A DNA stretch of 64,000 nucleotides from positions 62,001 to 126,000 of the forward strand of contig NW_026732590.1 in NCBI RefSeq assembly GCF_028476545.1, written 5' to 3'. Position 1 is the first letter of the stretch, and every line of letters begins with the position of its first letter. This stretch comes from Physella acuta. Lineage: Eukaryota > Mollusca > Gastropoda > Physidae. Under the pieces are notes generated by a model. The model was not told where the DNA came from. It did no database searches and worked only from the letters and a program-made list of their open reading frames with translations. Both the position numbers and the translations under genes were made by a program. This document shows positions 30,585 through 43,600 of the stretch, piece after piece.

Positions 30585-33500
30585 TCTATATATATAAAGC
30601 AAAGTGGTCAGGTGCCCGATAGGGCACTTCCCGGCGCCGCAGGCGCGTCAAATTTGGCACGATGGTGCCTTCCGGCTATAGAACACGAAGGCCGGTGACG
30701 GTTGGCCGAAAAGTCTACGGAGAGGGGGTCAAAACGGACCTCGACTGACCGGCGCCTTATATGGGCTATATTACGAAAAAAAATTTCCTCCGACGACCCC
30801 CCTTGAAATTTCGTGAGGTGGTAGAAGAACGCCTTGGGGTGTCACAAAAAACTCGCCATGTCCGGGAAAAATCGGGAAATGGGTCAAAACTGACCAGTCG
30901 TAATTCCCTATATAATCTTTGTATTTTATGGGAAAAACAGAGGGTCATTTCAAAACGGATTTTAGGGCACTTACCCTGTTTACATCTGGCTAATTTTTGG
31001 CATGTTTATAGGTAAATGGCTTGACCGTAGGGCAGACCTGTCGGTTTGACTCAAAGCCCTCGACGAGGGCTAAAAAGTGACCGCGAGTGAAATTCTCTTT
31101 ATATGAGCTCTATTACGAAAAAAAATTTCCTCCGACGACCCCCCTTGATATTTTGTGAGGTGGTAGGAGAACGCCTTGGGGTGTCACAAAAAACTCGCCA
31201 TGTCCGGGAAAAATCGGGAAATGGGTCAAAACTGACCAGTCGTATTTCCCTATATAATCTTTGTATTTTATGGGAAAAACAGAGGGTCATTTCAACGCAG
31301 GCTTTAGGGTACTTAAACTCAGTATATCTGGCTAAATTTTTGCATACTCTTAGGTCAATGGCTTGACCTTTAGGGATAACTGTCGGTTTCACTCAAAGCC
31401 CTCGACGAGGGCTAAAAAGTGACCGCGAGTGAAATTCTCTTTATATGAGCTCTATTACGAAAAAAAATTTCCTCCGACGACCCCCCTTGATATTTTGTGA
31501 GGTGGTAGGAGAACGCCTTGGGGTGTCACAAAAAACTCGGCATATCTGGGAAAACTTCGTAAAGCGGTCAAAACTGACCAGTTGTATTTCCCTATATAAT
31601 CTTTGTATTTTATTGGAAAAACAGAGGGTCATTTCAACGCAGGCTTTAGGGTACTTAAACTCAATATATCTGGCTAAATTTTTGCATACGCTTAGGTCAA
31701 TGGCTTGACCTTTAGGGAAAACTGTCGGTTTCACTCAAAGCCCTCGACGAGGGCTAAAAAGTGACCGCGAGTGAAATTCTCTTTATATGAGCTCTATTAC
31801 GAAAAAAAATTTCCTCCGACGACCCCCCTTGATATTTTGTGAGGTGGTAGGAGAACGCCTTGGGGTGTCACAAAAAACTCGGCATATCTGGGAAAACTTC
31901 GTAAAGCGGTCAAAACTGACCAGTTGTATTTCCCTATATAATCTTTGTATTTTATTGGAAAAACAGAGGGTCATTTCAACGCAGGCTTTAGGGTACTTAA
32001 ACTCAATATATCTGGCTAAATTTTTGCATACGCTTAGGTCAATGGCTTGACCTTTAGGGAAAACTGTCGGTTTCACTCAAAGCCCTCGACGAGGGCTAAA
32101 AAGTGACCGCGAGTGAAATTCTCTTTATATGAGCTCTATTACGAAAAAAAATTTCCTCCGACGACCCCCCTTGATATTTTGTGAGGTGGTAGGAGAACGC
32201 CTTGGGGTGTCACAAAAAACTCGGCATATCTGGGAAAACTTCGTAAAGCGGTCAAAACTGACCAGTTGTATTTCCCTATATAATCTTTGTATTTTATTGG
32301 AAAAACAGAGGGTCATTTCAACGCAGGCTTTAGGGTACTTAAACTCAATATATCTGGCTAAATTTTTGCATACGCTTAGGTCAATGGCTTGACCTTTAGG
32401 GAAAACTGTCGGTTTCACTCAAAGCCCTCGACGAGGGCTAAAAAGTGACCGCGAGTGAAATTCTCTTTATATGAGCTCTATTACGAAAAAAAATTTCCTC
32501 CGACGACCCCCCTTGATATTTTGTGAGGTGGTAGGAGAACGCCTTGGGGTGTCACAAAAAACTCGGCATATCTGGGAAAACTTCGTAAAGCGGTCAAAAC
32601 TGACCAGTTGTATTTCCCTATATAATCTTTGTATTTTATGGGAAAAACAGAGGGTCATTTCAACGCAGGCTTTAGGGTACTTAAACTCAGTATATCTGGC
32701 TAACTTTTTGCATACTCTTAGGTCAATGGCTTGACCTTTAGGGAAAACTGTCGGTTTCACTCAAAGCCCTCGACGAGGGCTAAAATGTGACGGCGAGTGA
32801 AATTCTCTTTATATGAGCTCTATTACGAAAAAAAATTTCCTCCGACGACCCCCCTTGATATTTTGTGAGGTGGTAGGAGAACGCCTTGGGGTGTCACAAA
32901 AAACTCGGCATATCTGGGAAAACTTCGTAAAGGGGTCAAAACTGACCAGTCGTATTTCCCTATATAATCTTTGTATTTTATTGGAAAAACAGGGTAATTT
33001 CAACACAATTTTTACGTTACTTAACCTCTGTACATCATGCTAATGTTTTGCATACACTTCTATAGATGACTAGGCCGTATGGAAAAACTGTTGGTCAGAC
33101 TCAAAGCCCTCGACCAGTGCTAAAAGATGACCGCGAGTGAAATTCTCCTTATATGAGATATATATAAATAATTTGACGATCGATCCCGTTAATATTATTT
33201 GAGGTCGTAGACCGACCCTGGAGGGTAACAAAAAAACTTTAATCCCGTCGGAAAAAGCTATTGTAGTCGTTAAATATGTTTATATATCGTATTTTCTTAT
33301 ATAAGCATAGTAACTGTTTGTTTAAAAAAAAAGTAAACACAGAGATACGTCATTCGGTTAATTTCCAAGGGAGGTAACCTTTTTAAATAATTATTTTTCA
33401 AATAATTGTATACTATTTTAAACAGAAACAGAAAACGACAAAGTATAGCATTTGTTTTAGATAAAAATAAGTTATTAATTAAGCTACGTATCATAATTAA

Positions 33501-33776
33501 AAAAAAATTAATTTTGAAAGTCAATGTAATATAAATTATGAGATATACTGTTCATGGAACCTCTGTAGTTCTATTTCCATCTTAGTTATAAATTGCGTAC
33601 TTTCGAACACTTTCTCTGAAAGCTGATGTTAAAGAGCATAGGCCTACAACATCTTCTCTAAAATTAGCATTACTGTTTACATTTAAGCACTCCACGCCTC
33701 ATCCATCACCTAATAATTACTATTCAAATTATCAAATGTTTTTGAAAACCTAAGCGAAGCTAGGCAGTATGCCTAG
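30585..33776 (+). mobile_element. Helitron-like non-autonomous element
   Basis: The element begins TCTATATATATAAAGC and ends in a terminal hairpin CTAGGCAGTATGCCTAG, so it has 5' TC and 3' CTRR. The host bases are A on the left and T on the right, with no target duplication. Joining the flanks gives TAACTCTA/TTGTA, which is present uninterrupted in units 1 and 2 of the array (TAACTCTATTGTA; unit 3 reads TAACACTATTGTA). These are the classic Helitron insertion rules. A 5' sub-terminal palindrome GTGCCCGATAGGGCAC and a GCGAAGC motif before the 3' hairpin are also present. No Rep/helicase frame was seen. Most of its length is a 342-bp tandem array. Confidence 0.82.
30745..33150. repeat. 342-bp minisatellite inside the Helitron-like element (7 copies)
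   Basis: Full units start at about 31089, 31431, 31773, 32115, 32457 and 32799. A diverged first copy starts near 30745 and a partial one follows at about 33141. The three middle units look identical, the outer ones progressively less so. Each unit has an AGCCCTCGACGAGGGCT hairpin and an ACGAAAAAAAATTTCCTCCG block. Because 342 is a multiple of three, 87-97-codon frames recur on both strands; none resembles a known protein. Confidence 0.95.
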
Positions 33777-36034
33777 TTGTAAATAAAACATGTAAAGTAC
33801 TGAAAAAAAAATTCATAAAAAACGTTTTAATAACAAGCTTTTATGTAATGATGCACTAAAAAGTAGAAAATAAATTATAGACTACTATTTAAATAACTAT
33901 AAAGAAAAGCGTGGGTGTCTTCCTTAACATTAGTAAAGGTATCCAATAGATACTAAAGTGACCCACGCTTTTCTTTATAGTTATTTAAATAGTAGTCTAT
34001 AATTTATTTTCTACTTTTTAGTGCATCATTACATAAAAGCTTGTTATTAAAACGTTTTTTATGAATTTTTTTTTTACAAGCTTTTATTTAACTCACTTCC
34101 TCTGTCTGTCGTCAGTCTAGACGGAAACGCAGGAGTGAAAATTCGGACAGTTCTACTTGACCGACACGATTCACAGTTGGCACGTGGGTCAAGACATGAA
34201 GACAATGCAATCTGAAACTAAATTTGACTTAATTGGATGCCTAATTGCTTTTTTATGAATTAATTAAAATTTGGACCGAATTAGTAGGCATGTCTAGCCA
34301 ACCACACCACACGCGTCATCAATAGCTGCGCCATTACGACCACGTAATGGCTGCGTTCAAAAACAATTGCGCGCCTACTGAACGTGATATTCAGTAGGCG
34401 CGCAATGGTTTTTAGTCATGTAACTCTATTGTAGATAAAACATGTAAAGTACTGAAAAAAAAATTCATAAAAAACGTTTTAATAACAAGCTTTTATGTAA
34501 TGATGCACTAAAAAGTAGAAAATAAATTATAGACTACTATTTAAATAACTATAAAGAAAAGCGTGGGTGTCTTCCTTAACATTAGTAAAGGTATCCAATA
34601 GATACTAAAGTGACCCACGCTTTTCTTTATAGTTATTTAAATAGTAGTCTATAATTTATTTTCTACTTTTTAGTGCATCATTACATAAAAGCTTGTTATT
34701 AAAACGTTTTTTATGAATTTTTTTACAAGCTTTTATTTAACTCACTTCCTCGTCATTCTGTCTGTCGTCAGTCTAGATAGAAACGCAGGAGTGAAAATTC
34801 GGACAGTTCTACTTGACCGATACGATTCACAGTTGGCACGTGGGTCAAGACATGAAGACAATGCAATCTGAAACTAAATTTGACTTAATTGGATGCCTAA
34901 TTGATTTTTTATGAATTAATTAAAATTTGGACCGAATTAGTAGGCATGTCTAGCCAACCACACCACACGCGTCATCAATAGCTGCGCCATCACGACCACG
35001 TAATGGCTGCGTTCAAAAACCATTGCGCGCCTACTGAACGTGATATTCAGTAGGCGCGCAATGGTTTTTAGTCATGTAACTCTATTGTAGATAAAACATG
35101 TAAAGTACTGAAAAAAAATTCATAAAAAACGTTTTAATAACAAGCTTTTATGTAATGATGCACTAAAAAGTAGAAAATAAATTATAGACTACTATTTAAA
35201 TAACTATAAAGAAAAGCGTGGGTGTCTTCCTTAACATTAGTAAAGGTATCCAATAGATACTAAAGTGACCCACGCTTTTCTTTATAGTTATTTAAATAGT
35301 AGTCTATAATTTATTTTCTACTTTTTAGTGCATCATTACATAAAAGCTTGTTATTAAAACGTTTTTTATGAATTTTTTTTTATTACAAGCTTTTATTTAA
35401 CTCACTTCCTCGTCATTCTGTCTGTCGTCAGTCTAGATAGAAACGCAGGAGTGAAAATTCGGACAGTTCTACTTGACCGATACGATTCACAGTTGGCGCG
35501 TGGGTCAAGACATGAAGACAATGCAATCTGAAACTAAATTTGACTTAATTGGATGCCTAATTAATTTTTTATTAATTAATTAAAATTTGGACCGAATCAA
35601 TAGGCATGTCTATCCAACCACACCACACGCGTCATCACGTTCCATAGCTGCGCCATCAGGTTGAATAGCTGCGCCATCACGTTCAATAGACGCGCAATGG
35701 TTTTTAGTCATGTAACACTATTGTAAATAAAACATGTAAAGTACTGAAAAAAAATTCATAAAAAAAACGTTTTAATAACAAGCTTTTATGTACTAATGCA
35801 CTAAAAAGTAGAAAATAAATTATAGACTACTATTTAAATAACTATAAAGAAAAGCGTGGGTCTCTTCTCAAATATTAGTAAAGGTATAAAATAGGTACTA
35901 AAGTACTAAAGTGACCAACGCTTTTCTTTATAGTTATTTAAATAGTAGTCTATAATTTATTTTCTACTTTTTAGTGCATTAGTACATAAAAGCTTGTTAT
36001 TAAAACGTTTTTTTTTATGAATTTTTTTTTCTAC
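33777..36034 (+). repeat. ~650-bp tandem units with long palindromes (rest of unit 0 and units 1-3)
   Basis: Units begin at 34076, 34725 and 35385 (periods 649 and 660); unit 0 resumes at 33777. Each unit has an ACAAGCTTTTATTTAACTCA head, a GTGAAAATTCGGACAGTTCT core, a small hairpin around TACTGAACGTGATATTCAGT, and a ~270-bp near-perfect inverted repeat (about 33802-34075, 34451-34722, 35108-35382, 35743-36034) with arms of ~110 bp around GTGTCTTCCTTAACATTAG. Unit 3 is the most diverged and lacks part of the small hairpin. Confidence 0.92.
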
Positions 36035-36310
36035 TACAATTTAAATTTATTATTTTTAATATTTTATCCATTTCGTCCCGTGGTGAAGCTCTTGAAGTGC
36101 TGTTGGGGGTTGCGACAGTTACCTGAAAGAAATACTTCTTGGAGGGGTGGCAATTTTTAAAAATCAACTGCTCTGGATTACCAATTAGGCCTACATGTGA
36201 TGTATCAATTCTGAAAAAAAAATGTTTTAGCCCACAGCCAGATTGCGTGTGAAGGCATTAAATTCTAAAGCTGTCACAAAAACTGCTTAAGTAGATATAT
36301 AAGAGATGAA

Positions 36311-36541
36311 ACGTTCCCTTTCGAACCTGGCGGTCCATGGGGAAAGTGAAATAGAGTTCACCTGTTTCTGTGACCTCAGTGTAAATGAATAGTGGGGTCT
36401 GGATTATGCCCAGCTGACTTTACTTTCCCTAACACGAGTCAGGTACCCGTCAGAGCTTGGTGAACTCAGGGACGTTCTGCAGCATTGAGCTCGGATTCAA
36501 ACTTGAAACATTCCGGTATGCTCTACCATTACGCCGTCCCA
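36311..36541 (-). mobile_element. tRNA-derived SINE
   Basis: The body is reverse-complemented (GCCCAGCTGACTTTACTTTC, then CAGGTACCCGTCAGAGCT) and the tRNA-like head is at the right (ATGCTCTACCATTACGCCGT). It is near full length with moderate divergence. Confidence 0.82.
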
Positions 36542-37216
36542 TTTTTAAGATATGAGATGAAGCACACACAAAATAATAATCAAGGATTATTTTTAATCTA
36601 TATTATAATACAGATTAAGTAAAACATTAAATTTTTTGCGTCGTTTCTTACATGTAAGAATTGGTTATAGTTGATGATTGTGTGTTACGTTATTTGTAAG
36701 CACAGTACAGTAGCCTACTTTTTTTTTTTACACAGGTTTGTATATATTAAATTACAATGTCTCTACATTCTACTGCAGTTTAAAATCCTTTTGGTCGGCT
36801 TACATAAGTGAAAATGTCCCATCACCCCCTCCCACACTAGGATTAGTAAAAAATAGCGGACCTTTCCTGGTCACTGGACAGGAACGCATTATATAGGCCT
36901 ATATATTTATTTTATGTTGCTGCTGTACAATCGATGTGGGGGAAATGGGTAAGCCTGTTTGCAAAGTCTGCCAATTATAGAAACATCGTAATCTGTGTGG
37001 GCTATAATTCAATATTTCAGATATTATTTTTTTATTCCCCCTTTAGGTGCCGGTGGGAGGGGGAGCAGGCAAAAAAAAAAAACAACAACACGCAATTAAC
37101 TGAGAGTGAAGCTTTGTTAATTAATTACAAAATATTTGATAATTTTACGTATTTATATAGCGAGATTTTTTATTAACAGGCTGCCGATATGCGTAACTCT
37201 TTTTGTTTATTCCATA

Positions 37217-37455
37217 ATCCATGCAGATACCAGGCGCGGGCGGGGTGTGATCCGCAAGGGGTGACAGCACTTTGAAAAGTTATAAACTTTTCTGTCAAAA
37301 AAATATTTAGGCCTATCTATATAAATTACAATAGTTGGGGGAGAGGCGTTACACCAAAAAAAACAACAACAAAAAAAAAAACGGCAATTGGATGGGGGTG
37401 GAGTTACAACTTTAGGCTGCCGCATCGGATGATACCCCAACCTAACGACGCCACT
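37217..37455 (-). mobile_element. Diverged MITE of the CAGNGGCGTNG family
   Basis: The right end, reverse-complemented, reads CAGTGGCGTCGTTAGGTTGG. The interior has GTGTGATCCGCAAGGGGTGA and an AT core comparable to the poly-G/C MITEs at 27.6-29.7 kb. Target repeats are not clear. Confidence 0.5.
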
Positions 37456-37680
37456 GTACACTGCATGCATGTCTAATTTTCTTGATTTTTAAAATTATTT
37501 CATAGTGGCGTCCCAAGTTGAAAATGGGGGAGAGTGTATTTTAAATAATGTTATTTGTTAGATTGGACGATGTGAGGATTTTGTTAAAAAGACTAAAACC
37601 TGATCCACGAATAAGCCTAGGCTAAACTTTGTTATTGATAAGCATTTTCTGCGGTCCTTGCCACGCTCTGTATTTCCAAA

Positions 37681-40600
37681 ATGGCGCTCCAGAGGAAGAA
37701 AGACGGCGGACCTAATGTAAAATATTTTGAATCTCAAGAAACTATAGCTCAGTTCGACCCAGTTCGTACGTGGCTTCTCAAAAATTGTAAAAAAGTTGGT
37801 TTACTTTTAATTTTTCATATTTTAAATATTTTAGGAGGGTGATAATTGTGGTTTTTAATTAAAATAAAATATTTTTTTTTCAGTCTGCTGGAAAAAAAAT
37901 TCGCGAGAAATGAAAATTCGGCGAAGATTTCTAACTTAGAAATCTAAGACTAAGATTACTGAGTTATTTAGATTCTAAGCCGTCTAGATCTAGCTAGAAT
38001 CTAGATCTATTAGGATCTATCTAGATCTAGAAGTTAAATCTTAAATCTAAATTCAGATCATTCGAATTTTTTTTTACACAGTACGTACAGTGTGTGCCAG
38101 CTGTAAAACTAAACTGTAGTTCATGACCCCGGAGCTCCGAGTTTGAAACCGGGGTCAGCAGGATCGATACTAGATCTAGTGTCTTTTTTACATTTTATTT
38201 TTTTCATTATAGAGAATGACGTGTGATTCTTTTTTTTTTTTAATAAAATTTCCAAACATCACGGGCGTGATTGCTTGCTTGCCTTACGTTTACCATCCTG
38301 TGAGTTACAGTGAGTAGAAAATCCCACCACGGCCCACGGTCGGCAAGGTCACTGTGAGTTCAGCAGGCCTAAAGCGTACGTCATAGAATGAACACAAGTT
38401 CACAAGATCGTCTGTGTCTTCACTTCTCTCCCCCGCACAAGCAAATTGAAATTTTTCTAAGGATAAATAATATAGACTAGTATCTAGCATGCCTGATTGC
38501 TGTTAAAACAATTTACTAAAGGACAATTTGATTTAGTTAGATTGCTGCTTGATCTAGGGTCTAGGACTATCATCTGACCCACTACTGACACTGGCTTTTT
38601 TTTTTTTTTACAAGTAGGCCTACTAGACAAGATTGAAATTCTTAGGTGTTGAAATACACTTAAACTAGATCTAGATATATGTCAACATTAAATCACTACC
38701 ACAAAAAAAAATCGGGCAGTCCTGATATCTTTTTTTTAGATCGCGTGCCACCTAGAGTAAAGATTTAGCGTAACGCGTAGCGAACCGCACAAATGCGGCC
38801 AAACATTCCCCTTAAAAGGGATATTCCAAAAGACATAGCAGGCTTAAATAACAAACATATTGTGTAGGTAGTGCAATTACAGCTAATTTTCAAAAGAAAA
38901 GATGTTCATCTACAAAAAGTCCTGAATGGCTATTTTGTAGTTCACTACAAATGGCCTTCAGAAAGCTATAGATGGTAATTCTCAAATAAGCAATTCTGAA
39001 AAATTGAACTAAATAGTTTGGCTCTACAAAGATTAACCATAAATAGTTTATTTATTAGGCTTATACATATACTATACATATAGCCTATACATAATCCTTT
39101 TATCTTATATTTAATACTATCAAAGTATGATAATTATAAATCCCTTAACTGGTATTTTCATTTTCATATTGTTTTAATTATTTTTTTCCTCAAATTAGTA
39201 ATTTTTATGTTTCATCATCATTTAAATGTTGCATGACTCAATAACAATCAAACTACACTTGACCAGGAAAGTACCTCAGTTTCTTAAATGTTTCTTTCTT
39301 TTTAAAGTATGTTCAAGCTGATCCCCCAACTAACAAGAATTTGGCTACACTGCTGGTACAGTTACTACAGTTTCAAGAAGAAGCTTTTGGTAGACATGTT
39401 ACAAATCCAGCGCTTACCAAGTTGCCTGTGAGTTGAAAGGAGTATATTAACATTCAGGAAGCTACTTCTTCCGGGCTTAATTAGTTTTTTAAACTAAATT
39501 AACAAACAAATTAGATAAAATTGAGATAAACTTTTAAAATGTATCATTTGAACTAAAATACTGAATTATGAATGATTTGTGTATGCCACCATTTGAGGAT
39601 TTTGCTGTTATTTCTGGCATTCTTATATTCTCACAGATGAAATATTTTCAAGATTTTAAACCTGGCTCTGGTCTCTGTCAAATTTTTCAAGCTGTTTTTA
39701 AGTTTAAAAGTGAACAAGGATGGTGAGTACTTAATTTCATGGCAGATGGCAGTCGTTGGGTCTATATTGTGAACTATTGACCCAGCGAGTGGTCTGTGTT
39801 ACCTCATGAGACTGTGATGTCCGTCAAGAAAAACGAAATAGTCTGTGGTCTAAATCATTGAAAGTCTGGTCGCGCATGGAAAATATCTAGATTAAAATTA
39901 AGCTCTTTTTTTCTTCAAGAATAGAGAAACATTAAATTGTTATTTTTTTTGTGATAATAAATTTCTTTATTTAATAAGTGAATTTTTTGCCTTTTTAATA
40001 CTTAAACACAATATTATTTTAAAGATAATTTGTTAGAGGTTACCTCCCTTAGCTTAGGGCCTGGGGAAAGGTTTTTAGATGGGCATTAGTAGCAAATGGG
40101 CTCAAATAATATCAGTATGTTTTTTACTTTGTTTAAATGTTTGCTTAAAATCATTGACTTAAATTAAAATGCTCTGCAATCCTAAGAAAATTAATTGAAT
40201 AATATTGTGTCTGTAGGAGACGTTTTGATTTTTCTTCTCCTTCTCGAATGGACCGCAATGTGGAAATGTTTCTACAAGTGGAAAAGGCATTGGTTTCTTC
40301 CAAGTGTTTTGTTCTGCCTCAGATTTATATTAGACCTGATGTAGACAAACTCTTGGTACCAAAACTTAAAGACATCATCAAACGTCATCAAGGAGGTCTT
40401 GTGGAAGATATTGAATCATCAACTCATGTCATTTACAATGTTTCTCAAAACCCCCCAGCGACTGAAGGTTTGTATTTAGCATTCACTTTTTTTCTAGTAA
40501 AAATTTTTTTTAAAAATTCCATTGAATATTAACTTTTTTCATTCACCATTTCAATATTTCAACAGAAGAATATTTTCGTCCAACTTTTAAACGAGATAAA

Positions 40601-43600
40601 TGTTATGGAATTCATTGGTGGTATTTTCCTGACAGGTAATTTTATTCTGTTAAATTCCATTGAAAGTTAACTCCATTTATCATGAATTGTGATTCAGTTT
40701 ATCTCTTGCAACTTTCAACACGATGACAAAGTTAAGCTTAAAGACTATATATTCAATGGACTGGAGAACATTGTTTAAATTGGTAACTTAATGAGTTTCC
40801 AATAGACAAATAGATTTAGTAGGTAATATTTTTTTGACGTAGCAGTTTTTCAACTGACTGATTCTTTTACAGGTTAATATTTCTCAACTTATTTTTGTAA
40901 TAGGTTCATTGTAACTATTTTTTGTTTTGTTTATTGTTTTAATTGCATTATTAAACGAGTGTGTTATTAAATTTTTCTGTCATCAGTTATGACTCTTGGG
41001 TGTCAGATATTAACATTGAGTATGATCTAGAACAGACACCTCCACCAGAACAATGGGAGGTAAGTCTAATAAAAACTTTTAACACAAGCGTAAATTAGGC
41101 TGAATGTAAACAACATAAACAGTTCATGCATTTAAAATTTAATCTGCAGGTTACAGCACGATGGCTTCTTGACCTTGATGAATTTAATGAATGGATGAAT
41201 GAAGAGGACTATCTTATTGAGGATGAAATAACCAGTGTACAACTTTTACTTTTATCCTCAAACTACTTAAATGCTTTGTAATGTTAAGTATTTTAAACTG
41301 TTTCCTGTAAGCTTTCTTTCATTCTGTTTATTAAACTTCTTTAAATTCTGTAGGGTGATGGGAAAAAATCCAAGAAAACGGGAAAAGTGCGTCTTACTAT
41401 TGATGATGTAAGTATTTTTAAATGAGTGATGTGATGAATTGTTAAAATTCCCTTTGTGCATGTTCTGAATAACTTTTGTGTTAAACCGATCCATTTATAA
41501 CTTTTTCTAACTGAAACTGACGTTAATTCTTTGAAATGTTATCACAGATTAGGGATAGCTCTGATGCTGACAAAAGCAGACGGCCCAAAAAAGGCAACAA
41601 CAAACGTAAGCGATCTCCTTCACCAGCCCAGGAAAAGACAAAACGAAAAAGGTAAAAAATACTGTTTGTGTCTGGTGTAAAAATCTTAGGATTTGATTGA
41701 AATGTTTTGTCAGCGTTTAAAATTCCTATATTTAATATTGTAGTTTATTTGGTTATGTTTAAGCCAAAAATCCGAAGCAAATGTTTACTAATTTAAATCC
41801 AGCTCTAGATCTACTGCCACTGGTTCCAATAAGAAACGCAAATGGGAAGAAGATGAAGAAGACAGTACTAAAGACATGGAAGACCCCCAGCCTGAGACCA
41901 ACATGCAAGAGGTTCATAATCCTAAATCTGGTAATTTTTTTTCATACTTTCATTTTAAAACAGTCCTTAGGTGTGATCTTTAATGATCTGAGAATGTTAT
42001 TTCATAAATCATCAGAGGTCCAAGAAGTGATCCATTTTTTAAATAATTGTAAAATAGAAGTGCTTTGTATTATATTTAGTAATTTCTAAACTATTCTTTG
42101 AATAATGTATGTTTTAACTTATTATAGTCTTTCTGGCAAAAATTAGATGCATTGGCCATATAATTATATTGAATATATCTTAATTTTGTAACAAGCAATT
42201 AAAACATTTAATGTCTAGCTGAGCTGTTTGCATACTAGCTCAGAAATCTTTTTACAATATGAAATTTGTGTTGGTGATAGGCAGAATTGGGGTTAGGTTG
42301 TTGGTCACTTTGTTCAATACATGTTAAAATATATATTTATTGTATCGATAGGATTTGGGGCAAGAGGTGGAAAAGATGAATTTACTCCAATCAAAGGCGG
42401 ATCTATTATGGATTTAGATGAAGAACAAGCAGACAAGGTACTTTCTCACACACAATACATAATTATTCATTATCTTCCATATGGTTATTGTCTCCAGAAA
42501 TATTTTTGAAGAAACTTCTTATAGGAATAGACTTATAATTGCATTAAGATCAATAATAACTTTTAAAGGTTGATTGCTTTATAATTAAAATGTAATAAAT
42601 AAAGACAATAGTAGATCTGAATCTTATTAATGTAAAAATTAACCCAATTTTTGCCATTTCTTGAGCAGGCAGATCAAGAAAGGCCTGAAGGTGCTACTGG
42701 AACTACTGGTGAGGAAACCGAGAAGAAAGACACACAGGAAGCAGGAGATGACACCTTGACCGAACAAACACATCACATCATTGTCCCTAGCTACTCAGCC
42801 TGGTTTGATTACAACTCTATCCACGCGATAGAAAGAAGAGCATTGCCAGAGTTTTTCAATGGGAAAAACAAATCTAAAACACCTGAGATGTATGTATACT
42901 TCTTTTAACATAAACACTTTAAAATAATTCATGATTATCTTGTTTACTATTCAACATTTTATCTTAAATTATTGTCAACCACGTAATGTAAGATTTAATT
43001 CTACCGATTTCGTTATGGTTAACAAATTAGGAAAATGTATAACTCATGTATGTAATTATTTAAACTGGAAGAATAATAAGAATGACTCGTGTTTTTCAGA
43101 TATGTTGCATACCGTAACTTTATGATAGACACATATCGTTTGAATCCAACCGAGTACCTCACATCCACAGCTGTAAGGAGAAATCTAGCGGGAGATGTCT
43201 GCTGCATTTTGAGGTGACAATTAGATGACTTGTTAAAATATCAATGTTAGCATATTGTTTTTGTAAAATTTGATGAATTCACTCGAATGAATTGTCAAAT
43301 TGCATGATTGTTAAAATCTGTACAGAGTACATGCCTTCTTAGAGCAATGGGGTCTAGTCAACTATCAAGTAGATGCTGATAGCCATCCATCCCCAATGGG
43401 GCCTCCTACAACTTCACATTTCCATATCTTGGCTGACACACCTTCTGGTATTGCATCCATTAACCCTCCAAGGCTTAATCAGGTATACATTTGGTTTTTT
43501 AAACCCTTGAAATTGTGTTTATATGAATACAAAATTAAGCACCTTGTTCAGGTGTTAAGCATAAACAAGTCTTTAATGTATTTACAATAGCCATCAGCAG

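Larger units (their letters stand above)
36035..37680. other. Intergenic region upstream of SMARCC
   Basis: The interval holds one SINE (36311-36541) and one MITE remnant (37217-37455), described separately. A CATAGTGGCGTC end at about 37501 may be another remnant. The open frame at 36934-37176 is unconvincing. The last few hundred bases should contain the SMARCC promoter. Confidence 0.5.

Noticed and set aside
31099-33043. Repeated 87-97-codon frames on both strands
   Set aside because: They come from the 342-bp array, whose length keeps frame. They occur on both strands at once and resemble no known protein, though a very small peptide cannot be excluded.
38110-38165. Possible tRNA near GAGTTTGAAACCGGGG in SMARCC intron 1
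   Set aside because: Only a weak B-box-like string; no D or anticodon arm can be folded.
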